Below, piece after piece: positions 1 through 7,341 of a stretch of 64,000 bases of DNA. The stretch is from positions 1 to 64,000 of the forward strand of contig CAZODI010000010.1 in assembly GCA_964578535.1 (NCBI GenBank), read 5' to 3'. The notes beneath the pieces are model-generated. The model was not told the DNA's origin, searched no databases, and saw only the letters and a list, made by a program, of their open reading frames with translations. Source of the stretch: PHBD01 sp964578535. GTDB taxonomy: Bacteria > Desulfobacterota > Syntrophia > Syntrophales > PHBD01. The position numbers were made by a program, and so were the translations under genes. Position 1 is the stretch's first letter; every line of letters starts with the position of its first letter.

Positions 1-1
1 T

Positions 2-529
2 TCCGGGAGGGATTCGGAAGATGCTTCGTTCAACCGGCTTGAACGAAACGATCAGCGGTTTTCCAGAGAGCAGCACATCCGGTCGTGGAGAGCCAGGACG
101 GGTACGATCTCCGAATGGATCTTCCCGCTCCCCGGCTCTCTCTCCAACCTGCAGACGGAGCTGGCCGATGAGGCGAGCCGGTATTTCTCTTCCCATTTCC
201 GGAACGGGCGCTCCTCGCGGTCGTCCTGGTACGGCCATCGCCGGGAAGGCTTCACCAGCTTCCGGCGTTCATGGGGATGTTCCGCAGCTGCTGTTTCCAG
301 TCATCGGATGGCAGCCGCAGGGAAATTGGTCCTTTCATCACCCGGCGCTGCTTTCAGATCCGGCGAGGCATGGATCGGCAAGCGGATCGATACCCCTGTT
401 GCATTAACAACTGCAATTAAGTTGCGGCATTCCAAGGGGAATGATAGCTTCCGAAGGGAGAACGGTTGGATAACCGATCATTTCCCGGCTTTGGTCGACG
501 GGTTGTTCGTTATTTCTGCGAAAGGATAA
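2..529 (+). CDS. Possible C-terminal part of an unknown protein, cut by the window edge
   Basis: Reading frame 2 is open without a stop from the first bases of the window to TAA at 527-529, about 175 codons. The first 70 residues look plausible as protein (EWIFPLPGS, then a Leu/Glu-rich stretch). The second half is rich in Ser, Arg and Gly, as expected from a GC-rich frame read by chance or after a frameshift. The stop sits inside the Shine-Dalgarno region of the next small gene, which would fit an operon. I recognise no family. It may be a real truncated gene, a decayed one, or an accidental open frame. Confidence 0.28.
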   Translation, partial: SGRDSEDASFNRLERNDQRFSREQHIRSWRARTGTISEWIFPLPGSLSNLQTELADEASRYFSSHFRNGRSSRSSWYGHRREGFTSFRRSWGCSAAAVSSHRMAAAGKLVLSSPGAAFRSGEAWIGKRIDTPVALTTAIKLRHSKGNDSFRRENGWITDHFPALVDGLFVISAKG

Positions 530-538
530 GGAGGGGAC

Positions 539-697
539 ATGGAGACGGCGGCATTGATCATGGGCCTTCTTTTCATGGTGATTGCCATTGCCATCGTCGT
601 TGGCATTTCGAGATGGGTATTCCGGATCAACGACATTATCGACCGGATGGACAAAATGATCGAATTGCTTGAGAGGCAGATCCGCCTGAGGGAATAG
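539..697 (+). CDS. Small single-span membrane protein (52 aa)
   Basis: The ATG at 539 follows a strong Shine-Dalgarno (AAGGAGGGG, about 530-537). The 52-residue product has one hydrophobic segment at about residues 4-24 (IMGLLFMVIAIAIVVGI). An amphipathic charged helix follows (about 28-52, RINDIIDRMDKMIELLERQI) that could form a coiled coil. The layout, a short periplasmic N-terminus, one membrane span and a cytoplasmic helical tail, is typical of small membrane-associated regulators or assembly partners. The function is unknown. The strong ribosome site and clean membrane helix make it more likely real than not. Confidence 0.6.
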   Translation: METAALIMGLLFMVIAIAIVVGISRWVFRINDIIDRMDKMIELLERQIRLRE

Positions 698-770
698 ACC
701 GAGAGGACACAGGGAAGGAGTCCAAAGCTCACAAGGCGAGTGTTTCCATGCTCGACGGTGTGCACTGGGG

Positions 771-1580
771 TCACCAGCATTCGATGACCTCAAATCCGTC
801 ACAGCCCCTCATGCCGCAGGTTTTGTCGTCTCCGATCACGTACGTTGGCGTCAGGTATCCGATGTCGTAGGCGATCTTCCATGAACGGGCCTCCCGGAAA
901 CCATTGATCTGGCAGAAGCGGTCGGCGGCGGGTTTCCGGCAGGACTGGGCCCAGTTCAGGCAGATGTCGACGCGATATCCTTTATACAAAGGTTTTTCGA
1001 AGATTCTGGATGCCGGAGACTGTCCGGCCGTCTCTCTCGAAGACGGAGAGGGCGAAACTCCGAGCTTCAAAAGGTCGGCGATGGTTGCCGTCTTGGCGAT
1101 GTCGCCGCGGGCGGATCCGATGACCTTGGCGGTCCCGGTATCAATGGCCTTGCAGGAAACGCGGATACTGTCCCCGAAGGGCGTGATGGTTCCGGTGATG
1201 ATGACATCGGCTCCCGCCAGTTTACCGATTTTCCGGATGGCCTGCGGATCCATGAGCCCGGAAAGCGATAGCTTCTGCTCCTCCAGGAGCCGCTTGATGT
1301 GATTGCGGTCGAGAATGTCGAATCCGGAAGACTGGGATGTCAGGTTGCCGGACAATTCTTCGGCTATGAAGCGTCCGAGTTCGTTTACCTGGCCCCGGAG
1401 ATCCGTGAAATCGACAACGGCTATGGTTTTCATGTTTGATTTGCTGATGCCGGAGACCAGGATTGAGGACAGGTTCGCGATCTCCCGTTCATAAGACAGA
1501 GAGGAGCCAGGAAGGGCCAGCACAAGCGATGCGGCCAGGGAAATAAGAAGACCTCCAAAGCCGATTTTTCGGATCATCAT
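771..1580 (-). CDS. FlgO/CsgG-like secreted protein
   Basis: The 269-residue product starts with a signal peptide (residues 1-29, ending around SSLSYE). A FlgO/CsgG-type alpha/beta domain follows at about residues 48-165. Family hallmarks are TIAVVDFTDLRG, the ILDRNHIKRLLEEQ helix and the GADVIITGTI strand. A C-terminal Cys-rich tail of about 80 residues (six or more Cys, probably disulphide-bonded) is unlike typical FlgO. Family members are outer-membrane-associated periplasmic proteins that assemble ring or secretion structures. No Cys lies at the signal-peptide cleavage site, so it is not an obvious lipoprotein. The start at 1580 is supported by AAGGGAG seven bases upstream. The partner system is not visible in this window. 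Confidence 0.68.
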   Translation of the reverse strand: MMIRKIGFGGLLISLAASLVLALPGSSLSYEREIANLSSILVSGISKSNMKTIAVVDFTDLRGQVNELGRFIAEELSGNLTSQSSGFDILDRNHIKRLLEEQKLSLSGLMDPQAIRKIGKLAGADVIITGTITPFGDSIRVSCKAIDTGTAKVIGSARGDIAKTATIADLLKLGVSPSPSSRETAGQSPASRIFEKPLYKGYRVDICLNWAQSCRKPAADRFCQINGFREARSWKIAYDIGYLTPTYVIGDDKTCGMRGCDGFEVIECW

Positions 1581-2291
1581 CGTTTTTCTCCCTTCGGCGA
1601 TGTTGTCGCATCATAGGACAGAGAACAAAACCAGTCAAATCCAATCCGGGTGCCAATGCGGGTATCCGCTTTCCGGAAGGATTCGGCCGGATAAGCCGGT
1701 AAATGAGTTCCTCTCGGATATGCATATCCATAATCCCAAAAACCATTGATATTTACGTCGTATTTGACATAAACGAACGCAAGTCCGTTCCAGGTGGTCT
1801 TCCAGCTCATGATATGCGTTCACAACCACCGGGACGGAATAGAGAGCCCGGCCATGTGGGGAACATGGTCCGGGCTTTCGTTATTTATAATAACGGCTTG
1901 CGAATGGAATTGCCTCTGGGTCGGACTCTGCCTTGTTGAAGCGGTCTGCTTCCTTTTCTCTGGTTGAGGGCCGCATACAGATCGCAACGTCCCTGCCCGC
2001 CGTCTATGGGATAGCGAATTTCCGCCTGCCCGCCGAAACGGATGGCGCGCTGTCTCCACCCGTCTCCCGTATGCAACTGCCGCTGGGATCAGCACATGGT
2101 TTATGTGTCTGATATGGGACCAATCTTTTTTCCGCGACTCCGAGTAGGAGATTGTCCGAAAGATGGAAATGAATTCCGCCCTATTTGCTTTTCAGACAGC
2201 ATCGTATGGCTTTCTACCGAATCCGATGTCATCCATAATCGGGCAATCAGAAAGGATTCATTTAGAAAATGCCCTGAAAGAAGGAAATGAA
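1581..2291. other. About 700 bases with no confident gene
   Basis: No frame here combines a ribosome site, a recognisable domain and reasonable length. Two short minus-strand frames have protein-like composition. One is 1577-1810, aromatic-rich, whose TGA overlaps the ATG of the FlgO-like gene. The other is 1885-2076, from a TTG, whose TAA lies just before the hairpin at 1843-1878. They may be remnants of a decayed minus-strand gene or tiny unknown genes. The stretch also holds a strong hairpin and a small palindrome, listed separately. Confidence 0.5.
1843..1878. terminator. Strong hairpin, candidate bidirectional terminator
   Basis: A 15-pair stem is formed by 1843-1857 and 1863-1878 (AGAGCCCGG with CCGGGCTTT, then CCATGT with ACATGG), with one bulged T at 1869 and a five-base loop. 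On the plus strand it is followed by CTTTCGTTATTTAT, a modest T-rich tract. On the minus strand it immediately follows a short frame ending at 1885. A perfect palindrome, CGTTATT-TAT-AATAACG (1879-1895), abuts it. Confidence 0.5.
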
Positions 2292-2705
2292 ATGACGATC
2301 CGGTTCAAGATCTGGGTGGAAGAGGACGGCACGACACTGTTCGGTCACGGCCTGGAGGAGCTGTTGAAAGGCATCGATGAATATCGAAGTCTCTTTGGAG
2401 CTGCCAGGAAATTAAAAATGTCCTATCGGGCGGCCTGGGGAAAAATCAAGGAAGCCGAAAAACGGACAGGGACAAAGCTTGTCATCACCTGTGGACACAA
2501 AGGCATGATCCTGACCGAGGACGCAAGAAAATTCATGAAAGAGTTCGCAACATTAGAAGAAAGGATCAACGATTACCTGAAAAAGAACAGCGAGTCTTTC
2601 AGAATCATGGAACAAACGGATGCAGCCACTGAATCGAACTCTTCATCCCACGCGAATCCCACCCCTCAATCCTCCCTCAATATGCCCCGCAGAGCATATG
2701 CCTAA
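2292..2705 (+). CDS. ModE-like N-terminal HTH regulator
   Basis: The 137-residue product begins at ATG 2292, preceded by AAGGAAATGA. Longer in-frame starts have no ribosome site. Residues 1-105 match the LysR-type winged HTH of molybdate regulator ModE (FGHGLEELLKGIDEYRSL, then AARKLKMSYRAAWGKIKEAE as recognition helices, then a GHKGMILTEDARKFM wing). The molybdate-binding TOBE/Mop domain of full ModE is absent; only a Ser/Pro-rich tail follows. Single-domain proteins of this type usually accompany molybdenum or tungsten enzymes. The gene ends 221 bases before a molybdopterin oxidoreductase operon, so it is probably that operon's local regulator. Without a ligand domain, how it would sense Mo is unclear. 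Confidence 0.82.
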   Translation: MTIRFKIWVEEDGTTLFGHGLEELLKGIDEYRSLFGAARKLKMSYRAAWGKIKEAEKRTGTKLVITCGHKGMILTEDARKFMKEFATLEERINDYLKKNSESFRIMEQTDAATESNSSSHANPTPQSSLNMPRRAYA

Positions 2706-2752
2706 ACGCACATAACTAATTGTATTTATTGAAATTATGACTTGACAAAGGC

Positions 2753-2872
2753 CTCCGGGAAGGGATATTCATCCATCAACCGGTTCCTGATGGAGCCCGT
2801 TGATGGCTGTCGTCCCTGCGGGACGGCAGAAAAAACAGGTCGGGCATCGACTTTATTGCGGAGCGGCCGGAG
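2753..2872 (+). promoter_or_regulatory. Structured leader upstream of the molybdoenzyme operon
   Basis: Two adjacent hairpins lie between the ModE-like gene and the Tat-enzyme gene. Arms 2773-2780 and 2799-2806 (CCATCAAC/GTTGATGG) pair perfectly, and 2807-2816 pairs with 2820-2829 (CTGTCGTCCC/GGGACGGCAG, one G-T). The segments CTCCGG (2753-2758) and CCGGAG (2867-2872) could close the whole element as an outer stem. TTGACA at 2742-2747 is a candidate -35, but the matching -10 (TATTCA, 2766-2771) is weak and would place the RNA start inside the element. It may be a cofactor-sensing leader or an operator region. I could not match it to the published Moco riboswitch consensus. Confidence 0.4.
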
Positions 2873-2926
2873 AGAACGGGATTTGTCCATATCCCCGGAA
2901 CGCGAGATTGCAGAGGAGGTTACAGA

Positions 2927-5506
2927 ATGAAAGACAAGTTTGAGATGCCAAGACGAAGATTTTTGCAGATGACCGGTGCAATCGGGATCGCAACTGCGAT
3001 GACGGCTTTCCCCTTCCGGAATCTGCAATCGGCATGGGCGTTCGGGGATCATCCGCAGGAGCAGCTTCCCTACCGGATCACGAAAAAGGTTCCCCAGGTG
3101 TGTGCACGGGCCTGTGAGGCGGACTGTGCCTACTACGTCGTCATGGGTGTGGACCCGGCTACGGGTCTGGAGCGGGCCATCACACTGGAAGGACGGCCTG
3201 AGGATCCCGTTTCCAACGGGAAATTCTGCATCAAGGGCATGGGGTTCGTCGATTCATTGTACGATCCCGACCGTCTGATGGTCTCCCTGAAGCGGACCAA
3301 TCCCGTCAAGGGAACGGACCAGGATCCGGGCTGGATCACCATGAAAACGGCCGACGCGGTGAACGAAGTCATCGCCGGTCTCAAGAAGCTGAAGCCGGAG
3401 GAGATTCTCTTCGCATCCCCCGGTGATCCCTACACGAACCGGCTCTGCCAGTCCATCGGGGCCACCCGGAGCGACCAGCGGACGGAGTGCTTCGGCACCC
3501 ATTACTACATCAACTGCCTGACCCTGACCAACCCGCCGAACAAGTTCTATTCCAGCTGCTATACACCAAGCCATCACGTCTGCGGGTACGACTACGACAA
3601 ATCCAAATACCAGATCTGGTTCGGGTTCGACTCCTTCTCCAAGTGCGGCAAGGCAGGCATGCTCAACCACTGGGCCGCCGGAAAGAAGAACGGCTGCAAG
3701 ATCGTCATGTTCAACCCCGTCCGGACGCCCATGGCAGACGGATATGCCAACGAGACCCATGCCATCAAGCCGGGGACCGACCTGGCCGTGGCGCTGGCCA
3801 TCATCCGGACCATCCTCGCCGGAAAGAAATACAATGCCCCATTCCTCAAAAAGTATTCCGATGCTGTCGCCTTGGTCGATGTAAACGAACGCTCCGCCCT
3901 GAAGGCGGAAGACGGACAATTCCTGGCCTGGTGCAGCAAGCACAAAAAGGCCGAGCCGATCGACGAGTGCGATGCTCCGGTCCTCTCGGGCGGTCCGTTC
4001 AAGGTATCCGTCGGAGGCAAAACGATCACCGCCAAGCCGGTCCTGCAGCTTCTTTCGGAAGCGACCAGAACCTGCACGCCCGAATGGGCCGCCAGGATCA
4101 GCGATGTACCCGCCAGGGCAATCAGCAGGATCGCACTCGAATTTGCCGCGGCGGCCCCCTATGCCATGGTCCCGACCTACAAGCGCGACGCCGCGGGACC
4201 GAACTATGCCAACAGCTGGCGGCTCCGCCATGCCATCAACATTCTCAACACCCTGTCCGGCTCGATCGACCACGAAGGGGGCGTCCTGCTTCTCCACGGG
4301 GTCAAGATCCCCTGGATCGACGAACTGGCCCCGCCCGTTGTTCCCTATCCGGAACAGCCGGCTGAACCGGTCGATTTCAGAAATGAATTTCCGGTAACAA
4401 ATGACATTTACCGGAAAAAGGATTTCTCCGCGCCGGGCCATTACGGCATGGTCGGCTGGGGACTTTACAAGACCAACCGGGCCAAGGCGGTCTTCTTCCG
4501 GAATCCACATCGGGGGCTCTTCGCCATGATCCAGTCGCAGATGATGGAAAAGGCTGCCGACAAGATGCAGATGGTCGTGGACTGGAACCTCTACCTGGAC
4601 GACCTTGGATACTTCTGCGACTACGTGATTCCGGCCCCCCACCAGTTCGAGGAGGGCAAACTTGACCTGCGCCTCTACTACCCGAAGTATCCCTGCCTCG
4701 CCGGCGGCGTGCCGGTTCAGAAAACTCCGGGCGATCAGATCGGATGGGGCGGATTCGCCGCCAAGATCGGCCTGGCCATGGCTCCAAAATACTGGACGAC
4801 AGACGGGAGCAGCGATCCCAAGAAGATGATTCCGATGAACATGGGCGACATTGCCGTCAAAAAGGCAGGAGCCGCAGAAAACGGAGCCGACTTCACCAAG
4901 AAGGGGAGTTTCTGGATCGACCGGAAGCCTTACAAAAACTATAAACAGATCGAGGAGATCGGTTACGGCCGGCCGAAGGGAAGAGTGCGAATGTACATCG
5001 ACGAATTCTCCCGGGTCGGGCATGAACCGCTGCCGGTCTGGGCGACCCGATGGCATGAATCCACGGGCGACTACAAGTTCTCCCTGCTGATTACCCGCGC
5101 CCCCTGGTACATGCACGCGGATCCGAATTTCATCAACAACGCCGTCCTGAAGGAAGTGACCGTACGAAACTTCATGGACTGCGTCTGGATGAACCCGGAA
5201 GCAGGCAGGAAACTCGGCCTAAAGGAAGGGGACATGGTGATCCTGGAGAACGATCCCAACTACATGAAGGATCTTCCCCGGCCACAGAAGGCGAAGCTGC
5301 ACCTGACAAACCGCGTCGCAAGGCAGGACTGCATCCTGACCTTCCACGGAATCGGCCACCGGGCGAAAAATCTTCGGCATGCCAAGGATTTCGGTTACCG
5401 CGACGGGGATCTGATCCCTCAGAAGGATCCCAACATCGTCAAAAAGCACGATCCGACCGGGATGGGCTGGGTGGAAGACGTCTATGTCAGCGTCAGAAAA
5501 GCATAA
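2927..5506 (+). CDS. Tat-exported molybdopterin oxidoreductase, catalytic subunit
   Basis: This is an 859-residue member of the DMSO-reductase superfamily. A twin-arginine signal (R9-R10-R11-F12-L13) is followed by a hydrophobic stretch to about residue 36, so the enzyme should act in the periplasm. The Fe-S cluster ligands are probably C59, C63, C67 and C101, spaced CX3CX3C as in arsenate/tetrathionate/polysulphide-type enzymes. C211 (SSCYTPSHH) is the likely Mo or W ligand by position. The C-terminal 150 residues form the dinucleotide-binding domain (GLKEGDMVILENDP). The start has a good ribosome site (AGGAGG, 2912-2917). An Fe-S subunit and a TorD-like chaperone follow. Similarity is strongest by eye to the polysulphide/thiosulphate/arsenate reductase branch; the substrate cannot be assigned. 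Confidence 0.88.
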   Translation: MKDKFEMPRRRFLQMTGAIGIATAMTAFPFRNLQSAWAFGDHPQEQLPYRITKKVPQVCARACEADCAYYVVMGVDPATGLERAITLEGRPEDPVSNGKFCIKGMGFVDSLYDPDRLMVSLKRTNPVKGTDQDPGWITMKTADAVNEVIAGLKKLKPEEILFASPGDPYTNRLCQSIGATRSDQRTECFGTHYYINCLTLTNPPNKFYSSCYTPSHHVCGYDYDKSKYQIWFGFDSFSKCGKAGMLNHWAAGKKNGCKIVMFNPVRTPMADGYANETHAIKPGTDLAVALAIIRTILAGKKYNAPFLKKYSDAVALVDVNERSALKAEDGQFLAWCSKHKKAEPIDECDAPVLSGGPFKVSVGGKTITAKPVLQLLSEATRTCTPEWAARISDVPARAISRIALEFAAAAPYAMVPTYKRDAAGPNYANSWRLRHAINILNTLSGSIDHEGGVLLLHGVKIPWIDELAPPVVPYPEQPAEPVDFRNEFPVTNDIYRKKDFSAPGHYGMVGWGLYKTNRAKAVFFRNPHRGLFAMIQSQMMEKAADKMQMVVDWNLYLDDLGYFCDYVIPAPHQFEEGKLDLRLYYPKYPCLAGGVPVQKTPGDQIGWGGFAAKIGLAMAPKYWTTDGSSDPKKMIPMNMGDIAVKKAGAAENGADFTKKGSFWIDRKPYKNYKQIEEIGYGRPKGRVRMYIDEFSRVGHEPLPVWATRWHESTGDYKFSLLITRAPWYMHADPNFINNAVLKEVTVRNFMDCVWMNPEAGRKLGLKEGDMVILENDPNYMKDLPRPQKAKLHLTNRVARQDCILTFHGIGHRAKNLRHAKDFGYRDGDLIPQKDPNIVKKHDPTGMGWVEDVYVSVRKA

Positions 5507-5521
5507 GCGAGGTGAATGACG

Positions 5522-6229
5522 ATGAAAGAATATGCGATCCTGCTCGACAATACGTTCTGCACCGGCTGCAACAGTTGCGCGTACCGGTGCATCCAGGAGT
5601 TCCGATATCACGACCTGGCGTCGAAGGGTCTTTTCCGGACCTTCGTCACCATCAACGACGGCGGTCTGTACCAGAAGCGCTGCATGCATTGCCTCGATCC
5701 GCAGTGCGTGAAGAACTGCCCCGTCAAGGCACTGACCAAGTCGGACTACGGACCGGTGCTGTACGATGCCAAAATCTGCATCGGCTGCCAGACCTGCGTC
5801 CGGGTCTGTCCGTTCCATATTCCGCAATTCGATGCAGACTCCAAGAAGATCGTCAAGTGCAGCCTCTGCGCCCAGCGGTTGGGCGTCGGGAAGCAGCCTG
5901 CCTGCGTGGAGGTATGCCCCACCGGAGCGCTGCAATTTGGTGAATACAAGGCCATGAAGGCCCTGGCCCTGAAACTGGCCAGGGAGAAGAAACTGAAGCT
6001 GTACGGATCCGAGGAGAACGGCGGAACACACCTGTTCGTTCTTGCCAAGGAAGACCCCGTTGCAGCCGGCTATCCGAACGTGGCCAAGAGGATGCTGAAG
6101 GGTGGAAGGGCTTCCCTGGACGGAAATCTTGGCGTACCCGTCATGGCGGCCCTGGCGGTTACCGGCCTCAAGAAGTTCAGCGAACGCCGGGCGCGAGTCG
6201 AGGCTGAAGAGAACAACAAAAAATCCTGA
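5522..6229 (+). CDS. Four-cluster ferredoxin subunit of the molybdoenzyme (NrfC/PsrB-type)
   Basis: The 235-residue protein carries 16 Cys in the pattern of PsrB/DmsB/NrfC electron-transfer subunits. These include CTGCNSCAYRC near the N-terminus, CMHCLDPQCVKNCP, CIGCQTCVRVCP and the final CSLCAQR...CVEVCP group, together binding four [4Fe-4S] clusters. It has no export signal, so it is presumably carried out by the Tat signal of the partner subunit. ATG 5522 is preferred over ATG 5516 because GAGGTG (5509-5514) lies seven bases before it. The gene starts 15 bases after the catalytic gene. No quinol-oxidising membrane anchor (PsrC/NrfD/DmsC type) is encoded nearby, so the electron donor is unknown. 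Confidence 0.87.
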   Translation: MKEYAILLDNTFCTGCNSCAYRCIQEFRYHDLASKGLFRTFVTINDGGLYQKRCMHCLDPQCVKNCPVKALTKSDYGPVLYDAKICIGCQTCVRVCPFHIPQFDADSKKIVKCSLCAQRLGVGKQPACVEVCPTGALQFGEYKAMKALALKLAREKKLKLYGSEENGGTHLFVLAKEDPVAAGYPNVAKRMLKGGRASLDGNLGVPVMAALAVTGLKKFSERRARVEAEENNKKS

Positions 6230-6245
6230 TTTCTTTCGGAAAACA

Positions 6246-6281
6246 TTCCCCGGGAAGGGATGGAATACCCTTCCCGGGGAA
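6246..6281 (+). terminator. Perfect 14-bp hairpin between Fe-S subunit and chaperone genes
   Basis: TTCCCCGGGAAGGG (6246-6259) pairs without mismatch to CCCTTCCCGGGGAA (6268-6281) across an eight-base loop. No T-run follows, so it may act as a partial terminator or as an RNA-stabilising element. Either could set chaperone expression below that of the structural subunits. Confidence 0.5.
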
Positions 6282-6368
6282 CCGGGAAATCCGTCGGCAG
6301 CCCCTCTATGGACGTCTCTCAGGCGGTCGGCCCCCCGATGGAAACAAGGTCTATGAAAGGACACCATC

Positions 6369-7025
6369 ATGAGTGCAGAGAACAAGCCAATCATTGAACT
6401 GGAGGCGCGGGCCGGGATTTTCTCCCTTCTGGCACAGGCTTTCAACTATCCCGATCGGGAATTAATCCTGAGCCTCCGCAAGGGGGCGTTTCCCGCAGCA
6501 CTCCTTTCGGCTGTCGGATGTCTCCCGAGCGCGGCATCGGTCTCCGAAGATATTGCGGCTATTACAAATGAATATACAGGCTCGGGGAAGGGAGACGATG
6601 AACTCCTGCTGGAGCTGGAGAAGGACTACACCCATATGTTCTTTTCCTCCAAGCCCCGGCTGGTCTATCTTTTCGAATCGGTATACAATGAAGGAAAGCT
6701 TCTCCAGGAATCCACATTCCAGATCGCAAGGCTCTACTATGATGCCGGCCTCCGGCCCGCCGAACATTTCAAGCTGCCGCCGGACCACATCGCGGTGGAA
6801 TTCGAATTCCTGTCCTATCTATATTTCAACGAGATTAAGGCCATCGAGACAAACAACAAGGAAAATGCTGAGTTAGCCCGGAAACTGCAGTGCGATGTCA
6901 TAAACCATCATCTGGCTTCTTTCGGCCGTACGTTCGCAGAAAAGGTAACAATGCACGGACAAACTGTTTTTTTTAGAATGATGGGTAAAATTACGTCTTT
7001 TGTCCTTGCGGGAATCCAGTTGTGA
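6369..7025 (+). CDS. TorD-family molybdoenzyme chaperone
   Basis: The 218-residue, mostly helical protein has the TorD/DmsD signature around residues 133-150 (LPPDHIAVEFEFLSYL) and the usual TorD length. The N-terminal helices (ARAGIFSLLAQAFNYPD) also fit the family. Such chaperones bind the Tat signal of the apo-enzyme in the cytoplasm and hold it until the molybdopterin cofactor is inserted. Its client should be the catalytic subunit encoded two genes upstream. It lies 139 bases after the Fe-S gene, behind the hairpin at 6246-6281. The ATG at 6369 follows GAAAGGACACCATC, a good ribosome site. Confidence 0.85.
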   Translation: MSAENKPIIELEARAGIFSLLAQAFNYPDRELILSLRKGAFPAALLSAVGCLPSAASVSEDIAAITNEYTGSGKGDDELLLELEKDYTHMFFSSKPRLVYLFESVYNEGKLLQESTFQIARLYYDAGLRPAEHFKLPPDHIAVEFEFLSYLYFNEIKAIETNNKENAELARKLQCDVINHHLASFGRTFAEKVTMHGQTVFFRMMGKITSFVLAGIQL

Positions 7026-7341
7026 AACCTGCGTAAAGAAACCTCGCCCGCACCTGCATCCCCTACGGGTGCAAAATATACCGAATCAGCCATCCACACC
7101 GGGCCTGCCTCAGGTAATGCCGGAAAATCCGGTATTGACCCTGTGACAGGTTCCACACCAAGATTCCCTCAATTCAATCCAATACACCTCTATCTACCCA
7201 TTTCTACAATTAAAAAAAGAAGTTGATGAAAGATATCCTTTCACAACATATAATATACTAAGTAATATGAGCATGACCTATGCTTTATTCATCATAAGCC
7301 GAATCTCTCAACATCTGCGACCGGAAGAGAGGATCTGACCG
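7026..7341. promoter_or_regulatory. AT-rich intergenic region with candidate promoter
   Basis: No gene is seen in these 316 bases. A consensus -10 TATAAT lies at 7249-7254, with TTGATG (7223-7228) as a poorly spaced -35 (20 bases). It would transcribe the HD-GYP pair. A small hairpin (7116-7124 with 7128-7136, one G-T pair) lacks a T-run and might end the molybdoenzyme operon. Confidence 0.4.

Noticed and set aside
2742..2771. Strong promoter for the molybdoenzyme operon
   Set aside because: TTGACA is perfect, but the -10 (TATTCA) is poor and the start would fall inside the structured leader. It is kept only as a weak candidate in the leader entry.
3254..5116. 620-codon open frame on the minus strand
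   Set aside because: It lies entirely opposite the molybdoenzyme gene, which has clear motifs. Long antisense frames are expected in GC-rich coding DNA.
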